Shown here: positions 5,818 to 13,649 of the stretch, one piece after another
How positions within the stretch are numbered: position 1 is the first letter of the stretch
How the letters are laid out: the number at the start of each line of letters is the position of its first letter
DNA from: Anaerococcus vaginalis
GTDB lineage: Bacteria; Bacillota; Clostridia; Tissierellales; Peptoniphilaceae
Reading direction: 5' to 3'
Assembly (NCBI GenBank): GCA_018363915.1
Contig: JAGZMY010000023.1
Coordinates: 1-14,879 of the forward strand
Length of the DNA stretch: 14,879 bases
Program-made: the position numbers and the translations under genes
Notes under the pieces: generated by a model
Databases searched by the model: none
Seen by the model: the letters and a program-made list of their open reading frames with translations, nothing else
Told to the model about the DNA's origin: nothing

Positions 5818-7772
5818 TGGAAAACTTAAAAAATAAATTATGGCATTTATTTATATTATGTTTTGAAAAATTTATGGGAGCTTTATTTTTTGTTTATGGA
5901 ATCATAAGGAATCTGATAAAAAATATTTCAATATGGTTAGTCGGATTGTTAGCAGTAATGATTCATGAAAATATATCTGTGGAAATAAAAGGAAAAGATA
6001 TGTTTTTAATGTCTGTTGGACTAGTGTCAATAATTACATTTATATCGAACTTTTTAGAAAAGCAGACGATTGATATTGAGAATAAAGATAATTTCTATTT
6101 GGGCTATAATATAAAAAAATTGAAATTTCATAATAATTTTTGTTTTAAAAGATTTAACGAACTCCCAGTTAAACTCCTATTTTGGATAATTGCTATTCTT
6201 CCTATTATTTCTATTGGTGTTGAGTTAGATTATAGCTCTAAAGTATTAAATGAAATGCTTGGAATAATAGTTGCACATATTAAATATATAGATTCAATAT
6301 GGCTAGCTGCATTCATAGTTTGTGCGTTTTATTACACCTCACTTTTTATAGAGGCAGTAGATTTGTCTAGAAAAAATTTCTCTCAAAGTTATTTATATAA
6401 AATCACTAATCAATCTGAAAAGCGTAAAATAAGAATTGAGATTAAGCAAGATTTCAAAGGAATATTTAATAATATTTTCAACGCGAAAAGTATATTAGGA
6501 ATAGAAAATAATTTTTATAGCAATGTTGAAGGAGTCACTAATTATATTATTAATAAGGGTAATGCAGTTAGTACAGGTGATTCTGAGATTATAGAATTTT
6601 ATAGAATTGCATATGAATGTTAAGGAAATAAAATTGATGATATACTAAATATGGTATACAAATATGAAAGACGTGAAATAAACAAAAAGATAAAATTGTT
6701 TATTGATACTTATCTACTTAGTAGAATTTTGAAACTGCTTGAACTGTACTATCACATTAAATGGGATACAATAATTAAATTAAATGTGTTACCAATAGAG
6801 ATTGTGAATATTGCAATTCAAGATTTAAGTAGATTGTTGGAAATAGAGACGAACTTGCATCAAAATGAAGAATATAAAAATATATTCTGGGGAATTTATA
6901 CAAAAAATAAATATAATTTATATATCAAAGACAAGGTAGAAAGTAATTTGCGTATTTCAGAAATATGTACAATTTTAGAAGAAAAGTTTAGAGATGTTGA
7001 TTTCCTAAATCAGCTTAATGATATAGATAGGATTATGAAATTATTTGATGTTTTAAATAGAATAGATAATCAGATTAAAAACCACGGATATTTATCCTCA
7101 ATATTTAAAATTTCATTTGAACATATTATTGGTAATGAAAATAAAGATAATGAGTTTATTAAATTGTTTTCTGATAAGATGAAAAAACAGGGTTTACCAG
7201 AATATCTTATTTGTATAAGGAATAAAGTTAGTAAGAATATATTATTGAGAGGAGACTTGATGTCAAAAAATATTCTCGAGTATCTTCTTGACTTTATGCA
7301 ATTAGAAGATATTATCATGATATTGATTTTTAGACTCGCATATTCAGAACGCTCTGGTAGAGCAATAATGAAAATTGATGAATTTAAAGTTTGGGAAAGC
7401 ACGATTAATAAACTTAAAGTAAGAAAAGATATTGATGATTTGAAAAAAACAAAATTTATAAATGAGCTGTGTTGCGAAATTTCGAAGTCACATGTTTCTC
7501 ATTTTATATTTGGAGAATTTATTAAATGGATGTGGTATTCGTTATTTGAAAAATTCGATGAAAATATATATGAGAAATTCATAAAACTTGGCGAAAAAGG
7601 AAATAGAAGACATTTTAGTTTAGATAGTTATATTATTGTAAGATTGCTATTATGTAATTATTCCTATAGTACATTATCTTTGTATGAGTTTAAAGAGGAA
7701 AATAAAAAGCAAATAGAAAATGAACTCTATAATATTAAAGATATATTAAATATAAAAGGCGTATATATTTAG
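5814..7772 (+). pseudogene. Large membrane-anchored protein of 652 codons, broken by one TAA
   Basis: A single frame runs from ATG 5814 to TAG 7770-7772 and is interrupted only by TAA at 6621-6623. The first 269 residues carry four to five membrane helices: about 11-33 and 38-52 (possibly one hairpin), 63-81, 118-136 and 160-180. A charged segment follows, ending RIAYEC. After the stop the same frame continues GNKIDDILNMVYKYERREI and gives nearly 380 residues of soluble, helical, lysine-, isoleucine- and glutamate-rich protein. The ATG at 6651 has no ribosome binding site near it, and the sequence before it already looks coding, so one gene with a nonsense mutation is likelier than two genes. 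GAGAGGTG before 5814 is a good ribosome binding site. No known domain or catalytic motif is visible. If the stop is efficient, only the membrane half is made. Confidence 0.6.
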
Positions 7773-7780
7773 TGTCTTTA

Positions 7781-7790
7781 AATAGCCTAA
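7781..7790 (+). repeat. AATAGCCTAA repeat, copy 2
   Basis: This copy starts nine bases after the stop of the 5814-7772 frame. It matches 5201-5210 over 11 bases (AAATAGCCTAA). Confidence 0.4.
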
Positions 7791-7874
7791 TCGGAATTTT
7801 TATAAATGGGATTTACATTGCAGATAGAACATCAGTAAAATCAACACTTTTATTAGCGTGATGAAGAACTTATT

Positions 7875-7884
7875 AATAGCCTAA
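7875..7884 (+). repeat. AATAGCCTAA repeat, copy 3
   Basis: The third copy lies 94 bases after copy 2. The two share AATAGCCTAAT. Confidence 0.4.
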
Positions 7885-7938
7885 TAATCTAATGTTGAGA
7901 CTATAGCTTTGCTCGAAAGAATTTAATAAATAATTTAT

Positions 7939-7980
7939 AAGACTTTTAAGGTTTTAAAAGGAACTTTAGAAGTCTTTTTA
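7939..7980 (+). terminator. Rho-independent terminator
   Basis: A 15-pair stem (7939-7953 with 7962-7976, two G-T pairs) closes an 8-base loop and is followed by TTT. The arms begin AAGACTT and end AAGTCTT. It closes the unit with the 5623-7772 frames. Confidence 0.8.
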
Positions 7981-8086
7981 TGTGAAAATTATTTTTTTCG
8001 ATAATGAATTTAAATTTATACCATAAGGGATATTATTCTGATAAGTTGTATAAGCTATTGCTATCTGTAATAATGCTTTGATAAAA

Positions 8087-8095
8087 TGATATAAT
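8087..8095 (+). promoter_or_regulatory. Extended -10 promoter of the acetyltransferase gene
   Basis: TGATATAAT is a perfect extended -10, about 90 bases before the start codon. No good -35 is seen, which is common for extended -10 promoters. The 17 bases from 8087 are repeated exactly at 8821. Confidence 0.5.
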
Positions 8096-8184
8096 ATAAA
8101 AAATTCAAGGATTTTATGTATTATATCTAAGTGATTTATCAAATGCGTTTTAAAAATGAATTTTTATTTGAAGGAGTAAAATAA

Positions 8185-8652
8185 ATGGTTAAGATTTATA
8201 TTCCAAAATATGAGGACTTATGGTTTAGAGAAAAGCTACTATCTGATCCAGACACTATGTCTTATAATAAAGCATGGGGAGGAACTATTGATTTTCCAGA
8301 ACCTAAGTGGCAAAGATGGTATAATTATTGGATTGAAAAGCCAGATGGAAAAAGGCTTTATAGATATTTAATTGATGAAAATAATAATTTTGTTGGGGAG
8401 ATAGCTTATCATTTAGATGAAATAGAGAATAAATATTTAGCAAATGTAATTATCTATTCAAAATATCGTGGAAAAGGATATGGACGTGAAGGTTTGAAAC
8501 TGTTATGCTGTTTGGCAAAAAATAATGGATTAAGAAGTTTGTATGATAGTATAGCTTTGGATAATAGCGCTATAAAAATTTTTTTAGATTGTGGATTTAC
8601 TGAAGATTACAGAACTAAAGATATAGTTATGCTTAAAAAAGATTTAGAGTAA
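8185..8652 (+). CDS. GNAT-family N-acetyltransferase
   Basis: The 155-residue protein has the acetyl-CoA binding motif A of the GNAT fold. Strand LANVIIYSKY (86-94) is followed by R95-G-K-G-Y-G100, matching the R/Q-x-x-G-x-G/A pyrophosphate loop, and then helix REGLKLLCCLAKN. Motif B follows: SIALDNSAIKIFLDCGF (122-138). The N-terminal half has an unusual aromatic stretch (PKWQRWYNYWIEKPDGKRLYRY, 40-61) before the strand FVGEIAYHL. Enzymes of this family move an acetyl group from acetyl-CoA to an amine. The substrate cannot be told from sequence; the opening resembles acetyltransferases acting on small molecules rather than ribosomal proteins. AAGGAG before ATG 8185 supports the start. The gene is intact, with its own promoter and a terminator upstream, so it is probably transcribed alone. 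Confidence 0.88.
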   Translation: MVKIYIPKYEDLWFREKLLSDPDTMSYNKAWGGTIDFPEPKWQRWYNYWIEKPDGKRLYRYLIDENNNFVGEIAYHLDEIENKYLANVIIYSKYRGKGYGREGLKLLCCLAKNNGLRSLYDSIALDNSAIKIFLDCGFTEDYRTKDIVMLKKDLE

Positions 8653-8820
8653 ATATATAGGGAGTTCTTAGGATTTATGTACAATTTTAATAAAATGATA
8701 CTCAGTTTTAACTTTCAAGTCACGTATAAGATATACCATACTAAGATAGTAGATCCTAAAAGTAATGAAAAATGATAATGATTATTCAAACAATGGTTTC
8801 TAGTATAAATTCTAAACTGA

Positions 8821-8829
8821 TGATATAAT
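8821..8829 (+). promoter_or_regulatory. Extended -10 promoter candidate, copy of the 8087 block
   Basis: TGATATAAT starts a 17-base exact copy of the block at 8087-8103. No intact gene follows closely, so it may be an orphan. Confidence 0.4.
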
Positions 8830-9025
8830 ATAAAAAAGAGAAATATGACTATTACTTATTTGACACATTTAAATATAATTGTTAGAAAGACAAACTAGTA
8901 TATAATAGGAAAACATTTCTTATAGAAGGTTTCTTGCGAATGATAAAAATATTTTTAGATATTTAACGAGTGTAGGTTTCCAAAACAAAGATAATTAAGA
9001 TAAGTACATTATAGTCGTTATCTGG

Positions 9026-9050
9026 GATAGAATAAAATATTTATTCTATC
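9026..9050 (+). repeat. Perfect 11-bp inverted repeat with a 3-base loop upstream of the lipoprotein gene
   Basis: GATAGAATAAA (9026-9036) and TTTATTCTATC (9040-9050) pair perfectly around ATA. No T-run follows. It lies 31 bases before the start codon, where it could act as an operator or as a leader RNA hairpin. A weak bidirectional terminator is also possible. Confidence 0.5.
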
Positions 9051-9081
9051 AAGATATTATTAAGTACAAAAAGGAGTTTTT

Positions 9082-9729
9082 ATGAAAAGAAAAATACTTG
9101 TAATGCTAAGTATATTATTAATTTTTTCTGCGTGTAATAAAAAAGAAACAAAGGAAAATACAAAAGTTGATAATTCGAAAGTAGAAAGTAGCCAAAAATC
9201 TGAAGAAACAAAGAAAGTAAAAAATATAAAAAAGGATGAGTATAAGAAAATATATGATGAGCTTGAGGGAAAAGAATTTTTCTATTCATATCAAAGCCAA
9301 TCAGAAGCCATATATTTTTATAAAGATGGGTATTTTGATGGAGCATTTAGAAGTGGAGATTATAACCAAGGTAAAGTTTCACTTTATAATGGGAAATTTG
9401 ACATAAAAGAAAAACTTGATGAGACATCCTATCTTATAAGTTTAAGGAGGATAGATTATGATCTTCCTTTAGGAGAAAGTGAAATAAGAAATATTGAAGG
9501 CATGGATTTTACCCTAGAATATATAGAATCTAAAATGTATGGAAAAGATGACAAGGATAATTTATATATTCTTTATCTACCGCATAGAAAGCTTAATGAC
9601 ATAAAAGATCATGAAAGAAGTATTGCAAAAATTGATGATAAACATATAAAAGATGGAGAACTTAAAGTTTTTGCCATAGGAAAAAAAGATGCGAGCGAAG
9701 AAAATTTTATGGTTGAATATGTAAGATAG
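9082..9729 (+). CDS. Secreted lipoprotein, first of a tandem pair
   Basis: The N-terminus is a lipoprotein signal: a basic start (MKRK), a hydrophobic core (ILVMLSILLIF) and the box F-S-A-C with the acylated cysteine at residue 18. F at -3 is unusual. A lysine- and glutamate-rich linker (19-55) leads to a domain of about 150 residues, mostly beta in character: YDELEGKEFFYSYQ, AIYFYKDGYFDGAFRSGDY, YNGKFDIKEKLDETSYLISL, then LYILYLPHRKLNDI. The pattern of 'GKxF ... DGxFxG ... GKF ... K-D-x-T-Y-x-L-x-L ... LYLP' recurs in many Firmicute surface lipoproteins without known function. The product probably sits on the outer face of the membrane. AAGGAG precedes the start. The gene at 9739, nine bases on, encodes a related protein. 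Confidence 0.8.
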   Translation: MKRKILVMLSILLIFSACNKKETKENTKVDNSKVESSQKSEETKKVKNIKKDEYKKIYDELEGKEFFYSYQSQSEAIYFYKDGYFDGAFRSGDYNQGKVSLYNGKFDIKEKLDETSYLISLRRIDYDLPLGESEIRNIEGMDFTLEYIESKMYGKDDKDNLYILYLPHRKLNDIKDHERSIAKIDDKHIKDGELKVFAIGKKDASEENFMVEYVR

Positions 9730-9738
9730 GAGCGTATT

Positions 9739-10455
9739 ATGAAAAAGAAAAAACTTATAATATTATTTATTTTAGGCCTTATATTTTTACCTATAAAAAC
9801 TTATGGACAAGAAGATTTAATTTCTATAAAAGAAATAAGAGGCGAAAAAAATTATTTTTATGATAGAGTTTTTAAATCAAGATCTTCTATTGTAAGAGAT
9901 TTTTCTAAAAGAAATAATAAGCCTACAGAAACTTATAACAAAAATTTGGAAAATCAAGATATTCTTGAAGATTTAATAGGCAAAGAACTTATTTTACAAG
10001 AAGAAGAAGGGGGTAATTGGTTTACAAAAATACACTTTAGAGAAGAAGCGGGAACCTTTGATTTATCATATAAATACGAAGATGATTATTTTACATATCT
10101 AGCAAATGGTATAGGTAAATTTGAAGTTAGTCAAAAAATTGATGATTTAACTTATAGTTTAAAGCTTGTAGACTATATGCCTATAGGCAATGTACCATTT
10201 AGCGAAGAAGATGAGAAGAAATATGAATCTGTTGAAGTTCCTTATGGCTTTCAAACAAATGATCCAACTGAAAATGAAATTTGTAGAGATTACACTCTTT
10301 ATCTTCCTTTAAAGAAAAGAAGTCAAATGGAAGATGCTGTAAATGAATGGATAGGATTTCCAAGCAGAAAAAAATACATTGATGAAGATGAATCCAGAGT
10401 ATATATTCTTGTAAATGATAATTTGAAATTTCCTTTCATAGAAAAGGTAGAATAA
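9739..10455 (+). CDS. Exported protein, second of a tandem pair
   Basis: The 238-residue product has a Sec signal peptide (MKKKKLIILFILGLIFLPI) with likely cleavage after T-Y-G (residue 23), and no lipobox cysteine. After a basic segment comes a domain aligned by eye with the preceding lipoprotein: LEDLIGKELILQE with LEGKEFFYSY, GKFEVSQKIDDLTYSLKL with GKFDIKEKLDETSYLISL, and DYTLYLPLKKRSQM with LYILYLPHRKLNDI. The two genes are therefore probably diverged duplicates in one operon, one product tethered and one released. The C-terminus (VYILVNDNLKFPFIEKVE) is longer than the first one's. AGGAG precedes the start. The function is not known. No terminator is evident between it and the riboflavin promoter. 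Confidence 0.78.
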   Translation: MKKKKLIILFILGLIFLPIKTYGQEDLISIKEIRGEKNYFYDRVFKSRSSIVRDFSKRNNKPTETYNKNLENQDILEDLIGKELILQEEEGGNWFTKIHFREEAGTFDLSYKYEDDYFTYLANGIGKFEVSQKIDDLTYSLKLVDYMPIGNVPFSEEDEKKYESVEVPYGFQTNDPTENEICRDYTLYLPLKKRSQMEDAVNEWIGFPSRKKYIDEDESRVYILVNDNLKFPFIEKVE

Positions 10456-10508
10456 AAATTAATTCATTTTTAATATAATAGTTATATTTACTTTATTTAT
10501 GTAAACGA

Positions 10509-10536
10509 TTGACAAAAATAAAATTTGTATTATAAT
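10509..10536 (+). promoter_or_regulatory. Promoter of the riboflavin operon
   Basis: TTGACA (10509-10514) and TATAAT (10531-10536) are perfect, with a 16-base spacer. Transcription would begin near 10543, just before the riboswitch. Confidence 0.85.
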
Positions 10537-10558
10537 AAAAGTGTAAATAAAATAACAC

Positions 10559-10667
10559 AATTCTTCAGGGCGGGGTGTGATTCCCCACCGGCGGTAAAGT
10601 CCGCGAGCTTTTTGCTGAATAGGTGAAATTCCTATACCGACAGTATAGTCTGGATGAGAGAAGATAT
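10559..10667 (+). promoter_or_regulatory. FMN riboswitch (RFN element)
   Basis: All hallmark blocks are present in order: TCTTCAGGGCGGGGTG, ATTCCCCACCGGCGGTAAAG, TCCGCGAGC, a variable arm, GGTGAAATTCC, CCGACAGTATAGTCTGGATG and AGAGAAGA. TCTTC (10562-10566) pairs with GAAGA (10660-10664) to close stem P1. FMN binding in this family lets the downstream terminator form, which shuts the riboflavin genes off when FMN is plentiful. Its position between the promoter and ribD, with a terminator at 10695, fits control by transcription attenuation. Confidence 0.97.
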
Positions 10668-10694
10668 TTTGATTTTTCTTTTTGAAATAATTAT

Positions 10695-10720
10695 AGTCCC
10701 TGAAATGGGACTTTTTCTTT
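10695..10720 (+). terminator. Riboswitch-controlled terminator before ribD
   Basis: AGTCCC (10695-10700) and GGGACT (10707-10712) form a 6-bp stem with a TGAAAT loop and a TTTTCTTTT tail. It is the expression platform of the FMN riboswitch and lies 14 bases before the ribD ribosome binding site. Confidence 0.88.
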
Positions 10721-10745
10721 TGCCTAGAATTGTGGAGGAGGCAAG

Positions 10746-11825
10746 ATGAATGATAAAGAATATATGAGAAAATGTTTTGAGCTTGCAAAAAAAGCAAGGG
10801 GAAAAACTTTAACAAACCCACTTGTTGGTGCTGTGCTTGTAAAAAATAATGAAATTATTTCTACGGGTTTTCATCATGAGTATGGGAAAACTCATGCGGA
10901 AGTTGATTGTTTTAATAATTTGAAAAGTGATTGTGATGGAGCGATTTTGTATGTAAATTTGGAACCTTGCTCTCATTGGGGCAAACAAGGTCCTTGTACT
11001 TTGGAAATTATTAAAAGAAATATTAAAAAAGTTATAATTTCAAATATTGATACTAATCCAAAGGTCGATGGTCTTAAAGTTTTAAAAGATAACAATATTG
11101 AAGTTGTTACGGGTTTACTTGAAGATGAAGGAAAAAAATTAAATGAAAAATTTTTCTTCAATATAAAATATAACAGACCTCTTATTGCATTAAAATTTGC
11201 TCAAACTTTGGATGGGAAAATTTCTTCTAATATTAATGATTCTAAGTGGATTTCTAATGAATCATCAAGAGCTTATGTTCATGAATTAAGAAGTGATTAT
11301 GATGCAATAATTGTTGGAAAAAATACTTTGATTAAGGATGATCCATCTTTAAATTCAAGGATTGAAAACGGTGTTGATCCTGTAAGAATTATTGTGGATA
11401 CTAATCTTGAAATTGAAAAAGATTATATGTCTTATAAGATTTTTAATTTAAAAAGTGATAAAAAAACTTATATAGCAACTTGCAAGGATACTAATAATCC
11501 TAATTTGAATATAATAAAATGTAAAATGAAAAACAACCATGTTGACTTAAATGATTTGGCAAATAAACTTTACCAAATGAAAATCGGTTCGATTTTGGTT
11601 GAGGGTGGCTCAAGTCTTAATTATGGATTTTTAGAAGAAGGCTTGTTTGATAAAATTTATGAATTTATTTCGCCTAAAATAATTAGTGGTTTTGATTCTA
11701 AATCTTCTTTTTATGGAAGGGGAGTAGATAAAATTAAGGATGCTTATGAGTTTGAGATTGAAGATGTGAAAAGATTTGATAATGATATTATGATTGAGGC
11801 TAAAAATGTTCACTGGAATATCTGA
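10746..11825 (+). CDS. ribD: Bifunctional diaminohydroxyphosphoribosylaminopyrimidine deaminase / 5-amino-6-(5-phosphoribosylamino)uracil reductase
   Basis: RibD carries out the second and third steps of riboflavin synthesis from GTP: deamination of the pyrimidine amine, then NADPH-dependent reduction of the ribosyl side chain. The N-terminal cytidine-deaminase-like domain (1-145) has TNPLVGAVLV, the zinc and proton-shuttle motif H50-A-E52, and P-C75...C84 (EPCSHWGKQGPC). The reductase domain (145-355) has RPLIALKFAQTLDGKIS, the I-V-G-K-N-T-L-x-x-D-D-P nucleotide region, and SILVEGGSSLNYGFLEEGL. At 359 residues it is of normal family length. GGAGGAG (10734-10740) lies five bases before ATG. 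It is the first gene behind the FMN riboswitch, and its end overlaps ribE by 20 bases. Confidence 0.97.
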   Translation: MNDKEYMRKCFELAKKARGKTLTNPLVGAVLVKNNEIISTGFHHEYGKTHAEVDCFNNLKSDCDGAILYVNLEPCSHWGKQGPCTLEIIKRNIKKVIISNIDTNPKVDGLKVLKDNNIEVVTGLLEDEGKKLNEKFFFNIKYNRPLIALKFAQTLDGKISSNINDSKWISNESSRAYVHELRSDYDAIIVGKNTLIKDDPSLNSRIENGVDPVRIIVDTNLEIEKDYMSYKIFNLKSDKKTYIATCKDTNNPNLNIIKCKMKNNHVDLNDLANKLYQMKIGSILVEGGSSLNYGFLEEGLFDKIYEFISPKIISGFDSKSSFYGRGVDKIKDAYEFEIEDVKRFDNDIMIEAKNVHWNI

Positions 11826-12429
11826 GGAAATGGGAAAAATTTTATCTTTTAAAAAGATAAATGACCATGTTCAAATTGAAGTTCAAGCAAGTATTGTTTT
11901 GGAAGATACAAAACTTGGAGATTCTATTATGACTGATGGGGTTTGCCTTACAGTGACAGAAATTACTGATAAAACTTACAAGGCGGATCTTATGAATGAA
12001 AGTTTAAAAATGACTAAATTTGATAGGTCAATTGTAAATAAAAATGTAAATCTTGAAAGAGCTTTGAGACTTTCTGATAGGCTTGATGGTCATATTGTTC
12101 AAGGTCATGTCGATGGGGTTGGGAAAATTATAAATATAAATAAAAATGTTTATACAATTTCAGCAAGCCCAGAAATTTGCTCTTTGATTGTGAAAAAAGG
12201 CTCAGTTGCTCTTGATGGAATTTCTCTTACTGTTTCTGATGATAAAATTACAAGTTTTGATGTATCACTTATTCCGGAAACAATAGAAAGAACAAATTTT
12301 AAATACAAAAAAATTGGCGATGAAATAAATATTGAAACTGATATTATAAATAGATTTATCCAAAAATCTATGGCAAATAAAAAAGAAGAAAGGTTGGATA
12401 AAAACTTTTTATTGGAAAATGGTTTTTAA
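11806..12429 (+). CDS. ribE: Riboflavin synthase, alpha subunit
   Basis: This enzyme performs the last step, the dismutation of two 6,7-dimethyl-8-ribityllumazine molecules into riboflavin and the pyrimidinedione that RibH reuses. The start is ATG 11806 (MFTGISEEMGKI), since the family nearly always begins MFTGI; a TTG four codons upstream is also open but less likely. Two lumazine-binding repeats are visible. The first has DGVCLTVTEI and NVNLERAL. The second has DGHIVQGHVDGVGKI, VALDGISLTVSDD and the SLIPETIERTNF segment. The length of 207 residues is typical, with a charged tail (KKEERLDKNFLLENGF). It overlaps ribD and stops five bases before ribBA, so translation is probably coupled. Confidence 0.96.
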   Translation: MFTGISEEMGKILSFKKINDHVQIEVQASIVLEDTKLGDSIMTDGVCLTVTEITDKTYKADLMNESLKMTKFDRSIVNKNVNLERALRLSDRLDGHIVQGHVDGVGKIININKNVYTISASPEICSLIVKKGSVALDGISLTVSDDKITSFDVSLIPETIERTNFKYKKIGDEINIETDIINRFIQKSMANKKEERLDKNFLLENGF

Positions 12430-12434
12430 AAAAT

Positions 12435-13649
12435 ATGGAAGAGATAATAAAAGCATTACAAAATAACGAAATAATTATAGTAACTGATGATGAAAATAGG
12501 GAAAATGAAGCCGATATGATCTGTGCTGGAGAAAAAGTTACAGGCGAGATGATTAATATTATGGCAAAATATGCAAGAGGTTTGATTTGCACACCGATTG
12601 GTAAAAATATTGCTAGACAATTTGACCTGGAAATGATGGTTAAAAATAATACTGACAATCACGAAACAGCCTTTACAGTTTCAATTGACCATGTTGATAC
12701 AGAAACAGGAATTTCAGCATTTGAAAGAGCACAAACTATAAGGGCACTTGCTGATAATAATACAAAAGCAAGTGATTTTAGAAGACCAGGCCATGTTTTT
12801 CCGCTTATTGCAAAAGATAGGGGAGTTTTGGTAAGAGAAGGCCACACAGAAGCTACAATTGATTTGATGAAAATTGCAAATTTAAAAGAAATTGGTTTAT
12901 GCTGTGAAATTATGGCAGATGATGGTCACATGCTAAGAGGAAAAGCAGTAGTTGAGCTTGCAGAAAAACTTGGAATGAAAATGACAAGTGTTGCTGAGAT
13001 AAAAATATATATAAAAGAAAACAAGTTGGATTTTTCAAAAAATGAAGAAAATTTTTTGGAAAAAACAAATATTATAAATCTTCCAACAGATCATGGAAAA
13101 TTTAAAGCCATAAGTTTTTATGACAAAGTTGAAAAAAAAGAACACTTGGCTTTAATCAAAGGCAAGATTGATGGAGAAAATATTTTAACTAGAATTCACT
13201 CTGAATGTTTGACTGGGGATGTGTTTTCATCAAACAGGTGCGATTGTGGAAATCAACTTCACAAGGCAATGGAGATGATTGATGAAAAAGGAGAAGGAAT
13301 TATTTTATATTTAAGACAAGAAGGAAGAGGAATTGGATTATTTAATAAAATAAAAGCCTATCATCTTCAAGAAGAAGGTTACGATACGGTAGATGCAAAT
13401 TTAAAACTTGGTTTTGCACCAGATTTGAGAAATTATAAAATAGCTTGTCGTATGTTAAAAGAATTGGGAGTAAAATCAATTGATTTAATGACAAATAATC
13501 CTGATAAAATCAAACAAGTGGAAAAATACGATATTAAAGTTAATAAAAGAGTTCCAATAGAAATTCATTCAAATCATATAGATAGAATTTATTTAAAAAC
13601 AAAAGCTGACAGAATGGGTCACGATTTAAGAGAATTTAAGGAGAATTAG
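12435..13649 (+). CDS. ribBA: Bifunctional 3,4-dihydroxy-2-butanone 4-phosphate synthase / GTP cyclohydrolase II
   Basis: RibBA supplies both branches of the pathway: the four-carbon unit from ribulose 5-phosphate (RibB half, about 1-200) and the pyrimidine from GTP (RibA half, about 205-400). The RibB half has the acidic loop D18-D-E-N-R-E-N-E-A-D27, TGISAFERA, RPGHVFPL and REGHTEATIDL. The RibA half has RIHSECLTGDVF with SNRCDCGNQL, giving the zinc ligands C258, C269 and C271, then LRQEGRGIGL and the NNPDKI motif. The C-terminal TKADRMGHDL is usual for Firmicute fused forms. At 404 residues it is full length with no missing key residue seen. The ribosome binding site is weak, but the ribE stop is five bases away, which suggests coupling. 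Confidence 0.97.
   Translation: MEEIIKALQNNEIIIVTDDENRENEADMICAGEKVTGEMINIMAKYARGLICTPIGKNIARQFDLEMMVKNNTDNHETAFTVSIDHVDTETGISAFERAQTIRALADNNTKASDFRRPGHVFPLIAKDRGVLVREGHTEATIDLMKIANLKEIGLCCEIMADDGHMLRGKAVVELAEKLGMKMTSVAEIKIYIKENKLDFSKNEENFLEKTNIINLPTDHGKFKAISFYDKVEKKEHLALIKGKIDGENILTRIHSECLTGDVFSSNRCDCGNQLHKAMEMIDEKGEGIILYLRQEGRGIGLFNKIKAYHLQEEGYDTVDANLKLGFAPDLRNYKIACRMLKELGVKSIDLMTNNPDKIKQVEKYDIKVNKRVPIEIHSNHIDRIYLKTKADRMGHDLREFKEN

Larger units (their letters stand above)
7773..8184 (+). other. Intergenic stretch between the broken membrane gene and the acetyltransferase
   Basis: No coding frame of note is present. It holds two AATAGCCTAA copies, a strong terminator (7939-7980), and an extended -10 promoter (8087-8095) in front of the acetyltransferase. 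The rest is AT-rich without clear structure. Confidence 0.6.
8653..9081 (+). other. Intergenic stretch with a duplicated promoter block and possible acetyltransferase remains
   Basis: No intact gene is seen. A 32-codon frame at 8677-8775 (MYNFNKMILSFNFQV...) has little support. From 8821 a 17-base copy of the acetyltransferase promoter block appears. About 110 bases later a frame (about 8920-9000) reads RRFLANDKNIFRYLTSVGFQ, which resembles the motif B region of GNAT proteins. This suggests the wreck of a second acetyltransferase gene. Inverted repeats lie at 8999-9023 and 9026-9050, before the lipoprotein gene. Confidence 0.4.

Noticed and set aside
7070..7402. Minus-strand frame of 110 codons inside the large membrane gene
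   Set aside because: It lies wholly inside a 652-codon frame with coding character and has no start signals.
6651..7772. An independent gene starting at ATG 6651
   Set aside because: There is no ribosome binding site at a usable distance, and the same frame is open and coding-like back to the TAA at 6621, so one interrupted gene is likelier.
11794..11805. TTG at 11794 as the ribE start
   Set aside because: The family begins MFTGI, which matches ATG 11806; TTG is a rarer start and would add MRLK with no homologous counterpart.
9080..12847. Minus-strand open frames over the lipoprotein and riboflavin genes
   Set aside because: They lie opposite well-supported genes, have no ribosome binding sites, and encode low-complexity hydrophobic sequence typical of the reverse of lysine-rich genes.
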